Source of the DNA: CAYVDH01 sp964450355
Lineage (GTDB): Bacteria > Bacteroidota > Bacteroidia > NS11-12g > UBA955
DNA length: 8,574 nt
Assembly: GCA_964450355.1 (NCBI GenBank)
Contig: CAYVDH010000154.1
Coordinates: forward strand, 1 to 8,574
Direction of reading: 5' to 3'
Every line of letters begins with the position of its first letter. The stretch's first letter is position 1. Below are positions 6,173 through 8,574 of the stretch, in pieces. Under the pieces are notes generated by a model, which was not told the origin of the DNA, made no database searches, and worked only from the letters and a program-made list of their open reading frames with translations. Position numbers and translations under genes: made by a program.

Positions 6173-6616
6173 ATGAAAAGCAATAATATTTCTACTATAA
6201 CAAATGACTTGTTAGACACCATGGAAATAAACAGTTGTATAATCCCTCTTACTTCTGAGGAATCATTTTTTAATACCATTAAAAACAATCTTATAATAAT
6301 GTATTTAAAAGTTAATTGGTCTGGGACAGAGATGATATCGCGATATTATGTTTACAAAACACTTCAAGAAATCAATAATAATGGAATACCAGTTTTCAAA
6401 ATTGATTGTTCCGACCAATTAAAAACTTCTGTTTTAGAATGGATAATAGAACAAAGAAATAAAAAACACTTCCATTTTGGTGGATATGGTGAAGTATTTT
6501 TAATAAGCAATAACGAAATAATAGATTTTATTAACAACCCTAAACTAATTGGATTTGAGAAGACAAAACAAAAAATACAAGATTGGAAGGAAGTAAACAT
6601 AATAAAACATTTATAA
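6173..6616 (+). CDS. Thioredoxin-fold protein lacking the catalytic cysteines, 147 residues
   Basis: The order of elements suits a thioredoxin fold: a hydrophobic strand (Leu-Ile-Ile-Met-Tyr-Leu-Lys-Val, 40-47), Trp49-Ser-Gly-Thr-Glu where active thioredoxins have Trp-Cys-Gly-Pro-Cys, a helix, then a strand 'GIPVFKIDCSDQ'. A later hairpin, 'GEVFLISNNEIIDF', occupies the place of the usual cis-proline strand pair. Both redox cysteines are absent, and the Pro-Thr of the cis-Pro loop is replaced by Gly-Tyr-Gly, so thiol-disulfide chemistry is unlikely. There is no signal peptide, and the protein is probably cytoplasmic. It lies 29 bases downstream of the lipocalin-like gene. A binding or scaffold role is possible, but the function is unknown. 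The fold assignment is inferred from pattern. Confidence 0.65.
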   Translation: MKSNNISTITNDLLDTMEINSCIIPLTSEESFFNTIKNNLIIMYLKVNWSGTEMISRYYVYKTLQEINNNGIPVFKIDCSDQLKTSVLEWIIEQRNKKHFHFGGYGEVFLISNNEIIDFINNPKLIGFEKTKQKIQDWKEVNIIKHL

Positions 6617-6713
6617 TAATTGAAGCTAACATTATTAAGTATTTTGTCAATTTAAATTATACAACTGACTTGGTTAACTTAAAAAAACCTAGGAATAAAA
6701 ACATCTCCTAACA

Positions 6714-7796
6714 ATGATATTTAAAGCAGGTTTAACATTACTTTTATTCATTTTTACACCTTTTGCTTATGCAAATATGGCATCCCCAATTATTGAAGGA
6801 ACTATGTCAAGTTCCGCATATTCAAGCAAAGACATAAACATTTTAGAAGAGTATATACTCATCAAAATTGATAAAGAATTCAAAACTGCCAAATTTATAG
6901 TTGAGTACACTATTAAAAGTGACCACTCTGGCAAACAAATTCCTTTATTATTTTATGCAAAAGATTATAAAGACAGTTTTTTAATATGGGTTGACAATCA
7001 ACAAATAACAATTCAAGATATTCCTGAAAAATACACAAATTTTGAAAACTCCCCTTTTTCTGGATTTAAAAACTTAAATAATAGTGTGACAATATATTGG
7101 AATAAAAACTTTGGTTACATTTATCAATTAAATCAACTAAAATATTTTGAAACCAATATCACCAAAGGTGTTCATAAAGTAAGAGTTGAATACGTTGCAA
7201 ATGTTTGGACAAATAAATCTGGCTGGATAAAAAAATATAGCTTTAGATATTCCTTAACACCAGCTAAATTTTGGAAATCATTTGGTAAATTAAATATAAC
7301 AGTTGAACAAGAAGGTACAATTAAACAACTTTCATCAAATATTGGAGAACCTATAGAAACAAAATATTTAAACAAGAACAATTGGAAATTTACTAAATTA
7401 AAAGATGAATTTCTTGAATTCTCTTATTCACCCAAAGTAAATCCAATTGCAAATGTACTTATTATAGTACAACCATTGGGACTTGCAATAATTGCATGGG
7501 CTATATTATTCATTTTACATATATTTTATACATATAAGTTTCGCAAACTATATGTAAATAAAAAATATTCACTTGTTGTCATTATAGGCAGTTTGTTAAT
7601 TCCAATTTTAATTTTCTTAAGTTATTTATATTCATATGATTTAATTGAATATGTTATTGGTGAAGAGGCAGGAAGACATCATGGATATACGTTTTATATA
7701 TGGATGTATTATCCTGTAATAACAGCAATGTATTGGAGAACAATTTGGATTTTGGACAATGAGAAAAAAAGCAAATTAACAACAGAAAAAAAATGA
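6714..7796 (+). CDS. Envelope protein with signal peptide, beta-rich ectodomain and three C-terminal membrane helices
   Basis: This 360-residue protein has a signal peptide (1-20, cleavage after Ala-Tyr-Ala). Residues 21 to about 245 form a beta-rich extracytoplasmic domain. It opens with Asn-Met-Ala-Ser-Pro-Ile-Ile-Glu-Gly (21-29) and contains an Ile-Pro-Leu-Leu-Phe segment (76-80) and Tyr-Ser-Leu-Thr-Pro-Ala-Lys-Phe-Trp (179-187). Three hydrophobic helices follow at about 248-272, 285-308 and 325-347, then a Lys-rich tail. The Tyr-x-Leu-x-Pro-Ala-x-x-Trp pattern recalls ectodomains of uncharacterised envelope proteins (DUF4424-like), but I cannot confirm a family. With a cleaved signal and three helices, the C-terminus would face the cytoplasm. 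The stop overlaps the next start (ATGA, 7793-7796), so the two are probably co-translated. Upstream, 6617-6713 shows no convincing promoter. Confidence 0.7.
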   Translation: MIFKAGLTLLLFIFTPFAYANMASPIIEGTMSSSAYSSKDINILEEYILIKIDKEFKTAKFIVEYTIKSDHSGKQIPLLFYAKDYKDSFLIWVDNQQITIQDIPEKYTNFENSPFSGFKNLNNSVTIYWNKNFGYIYQLNQLKYFETNITKGVHKVRVEYVANVWTNKSGWIKKYSFRYSLTPAKFWKSFGKLNITVEQEGTIKQLSSNIGEPIETKYLNKNNWKFTKLKDEFLEFSYSPKVNPIANVLIIVQPLGLAIIAWAILFILHIFYTYKFRKLYVNKKYSLVVIIGSLLIPILIFLSYLYSYDLIEYVIGEEAGRHHGYTFYIWMYYPVITAMYWRTIWILDNEKKSKLTTEKK

Positions 7797-8574
7797 TTCA
7801 AAAATTCATCTATGTTTTAATCTTTGTAATTCTCATGACATGGTGCCAATCTTGTAGTGTGTTTTATTATTTATACATCAAAAATACGTCAAATCAACCT
7901 GTTACAATACTTTACAAAATTGACACTTTAAATCTTGATGGTTACATGACTTCTTTTTTTCCATACTCAGGAATAAGAGATTTTCTACATGACACTAATG
8001 ATTTACATTTTAGAAAATATACCACAAATGAGCAATTATATTTAAAAAAAATGTTCAATTACTATGATTTTACTGAAATCAATCCATATATCTATAGTTA
8101 TTTTGATGCCATTAATTTAACCAATAAAACAATTCTTCAACCTAATGATTCAGTATGTATAGCGTTATGGTCTAATAATGATACTGAGATTCCAGTATTA
8201 GGCTCAAAGTTAACCATCAACAACAATCAAGGTGACACCATCAAAAGTTTTCAGTTATTTAGATACATGAAAAACCATGTCATTGTCATTGATTCAATCT
8301 ATACTTTGGATACTTTTAAAATTAAAACAAATCCTTATAAAAATGAATATTTATTAGCTTATGATACTGATGGCAATAAAGAAAGTTTTAGCATGCAACA
8401 CAAAAACAATAAATTCAAAAAATTTGAATACGATAAAAACAGTAATACATTGACATTTATAACCAAAAATCATTCTTTTCGTGAAAAAAAAGAATTTTAT
8501 ACAAATTTTGTATTAGATTCAATTCAAGTATTTAATAAAAAGGGAAAATACATCAAAACTAAATACCCAAATAA
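7793..8574 (+). CDS. Probable lipoprotein of unknown function, cut by the window end
   Basis: From the ATG at 7793 the frame is open for 260 codons and runs off the window without a stop, so the gene is partial at its 3' end. Residues 1-17 are hydrophobic after Ile-Gln-Lys and are followed by cysteines at 18 and 21. Cys21, preceded by Ser, is a loose lipobox candidate; the lipobox is not canonical. The mature part is rich in Asn, Lys, Tyr, Asp and Thr, with beta-like alternation such as Lys-Leu-Thr-Ile-Asn-Asn-Asn and 'NHVIVIDSIYTLDTFKIK'. No family is recognised. The start overlaps the stop of the preceding membrane-protein gene by four bases (ATGA), a common sign of translational coupling. 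The product may therefore work with that protein in the envelope. Confidence 0.65.
   Translation, partial: MIQKFIYVLIFVILMTWCQSCSVFYYLYIKNTSNQPVTILYKIDTLNLDGYMTSFFPYSGIRDFLHDTNDLHFRKYTTNEQLYLKKMFNYYDFTEINPYIYSYFDAINLTNKTILQPNDSVCIALWSNNDTEIPVLGSKLTINNNQGDTIKSFQLFRYMKNHVIVIDSIYTLDTFKIKTNPYKNEYLLAYDTDGNKESFSMQHKNNKFKKFEYDKNSNTLTFITKNHSFREKKEFYTNFVLDSIQVFNKKGKYIKTKYPN

Noticed and set aside
6620..6646. A possible promoter (TTG at 6620-6622 and TATTTTG at 6640-6646) before the membrane-protein gene
   Set aside because: The -7 box is one base short of TAnnTTTG and the spacing between boxes is too small for the Bacteroidota consensus.

Overview
The window suggests an AT-rich member of the Bacteroidota (Flavobacteriia, Chitinophagia or Sphingobacteriia type). 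Four observations support this. The 805-residue protein ends in a type IX secretion (Por) C-terminal sorting domain. Several short lipoproteins have Bacteroidota-style N-termini. Starts are preceded by A-rich sequence rather than Shine-Dalgarno motifs. One intergenic region holds an exact TAnnTTTG promoter -7 box. All recognisable genes are on the + strand. There are no tRNA or rRNA genes, CRISPR arrays, transposases or integrases.

Layout: bases 1-111 are non-coding as far as can be seen and contain an 8-bp hairpin. Bases 112-753 hold a small lipoprotein gene interrupted by one in-frame TAA codon, followed by a possible terminator. Bases 840-1859 encode a 339-residue lipoprotein of unknown function. 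After a 149-base gap with a hairpin and the best promoter candidate, bases 2009-3303 carry a translationally coupled pair: a GRDP-like (DUF1399-type) protein, then a protein with an alpha-helical body and a Cys/Gly/Ser-rich tail. Bases 3336-5753 encode a secreted parallel beta-helix protein with a type IX sorting domain. Bases 5814-6143 encode a small lipocalin-like lipoprotein, and 6173-6616 a thioredoxin-fold protein without catalytic cysteines. Bases 6714-7796 encode an envelope protein with three membrane segments, coupled by an ATGA overlap to a last gene (7793 onward) that is still open at the window edge.

Most of the region looks like accessory envelope gene content: four or five different predicted lipoproteins, one surface-exported protein and one membrane-anchored protein. 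The only neighbours with sequence evidence of acting together are the GRDP-like/Cys-Gly-tail pair and the 6714/7793 pair, because each overlaps by one to four bases. The GRDP-like pair is the best candidate for an under-described system. In plants a related domain and a glycine-rich region lie in one polypeptide; here the analogous parts are two adjacent genes, and the tail carries eight cysteines in 51 residues. No modification enzyme is visible in the window, so any peptide-modification idea remains speculative.
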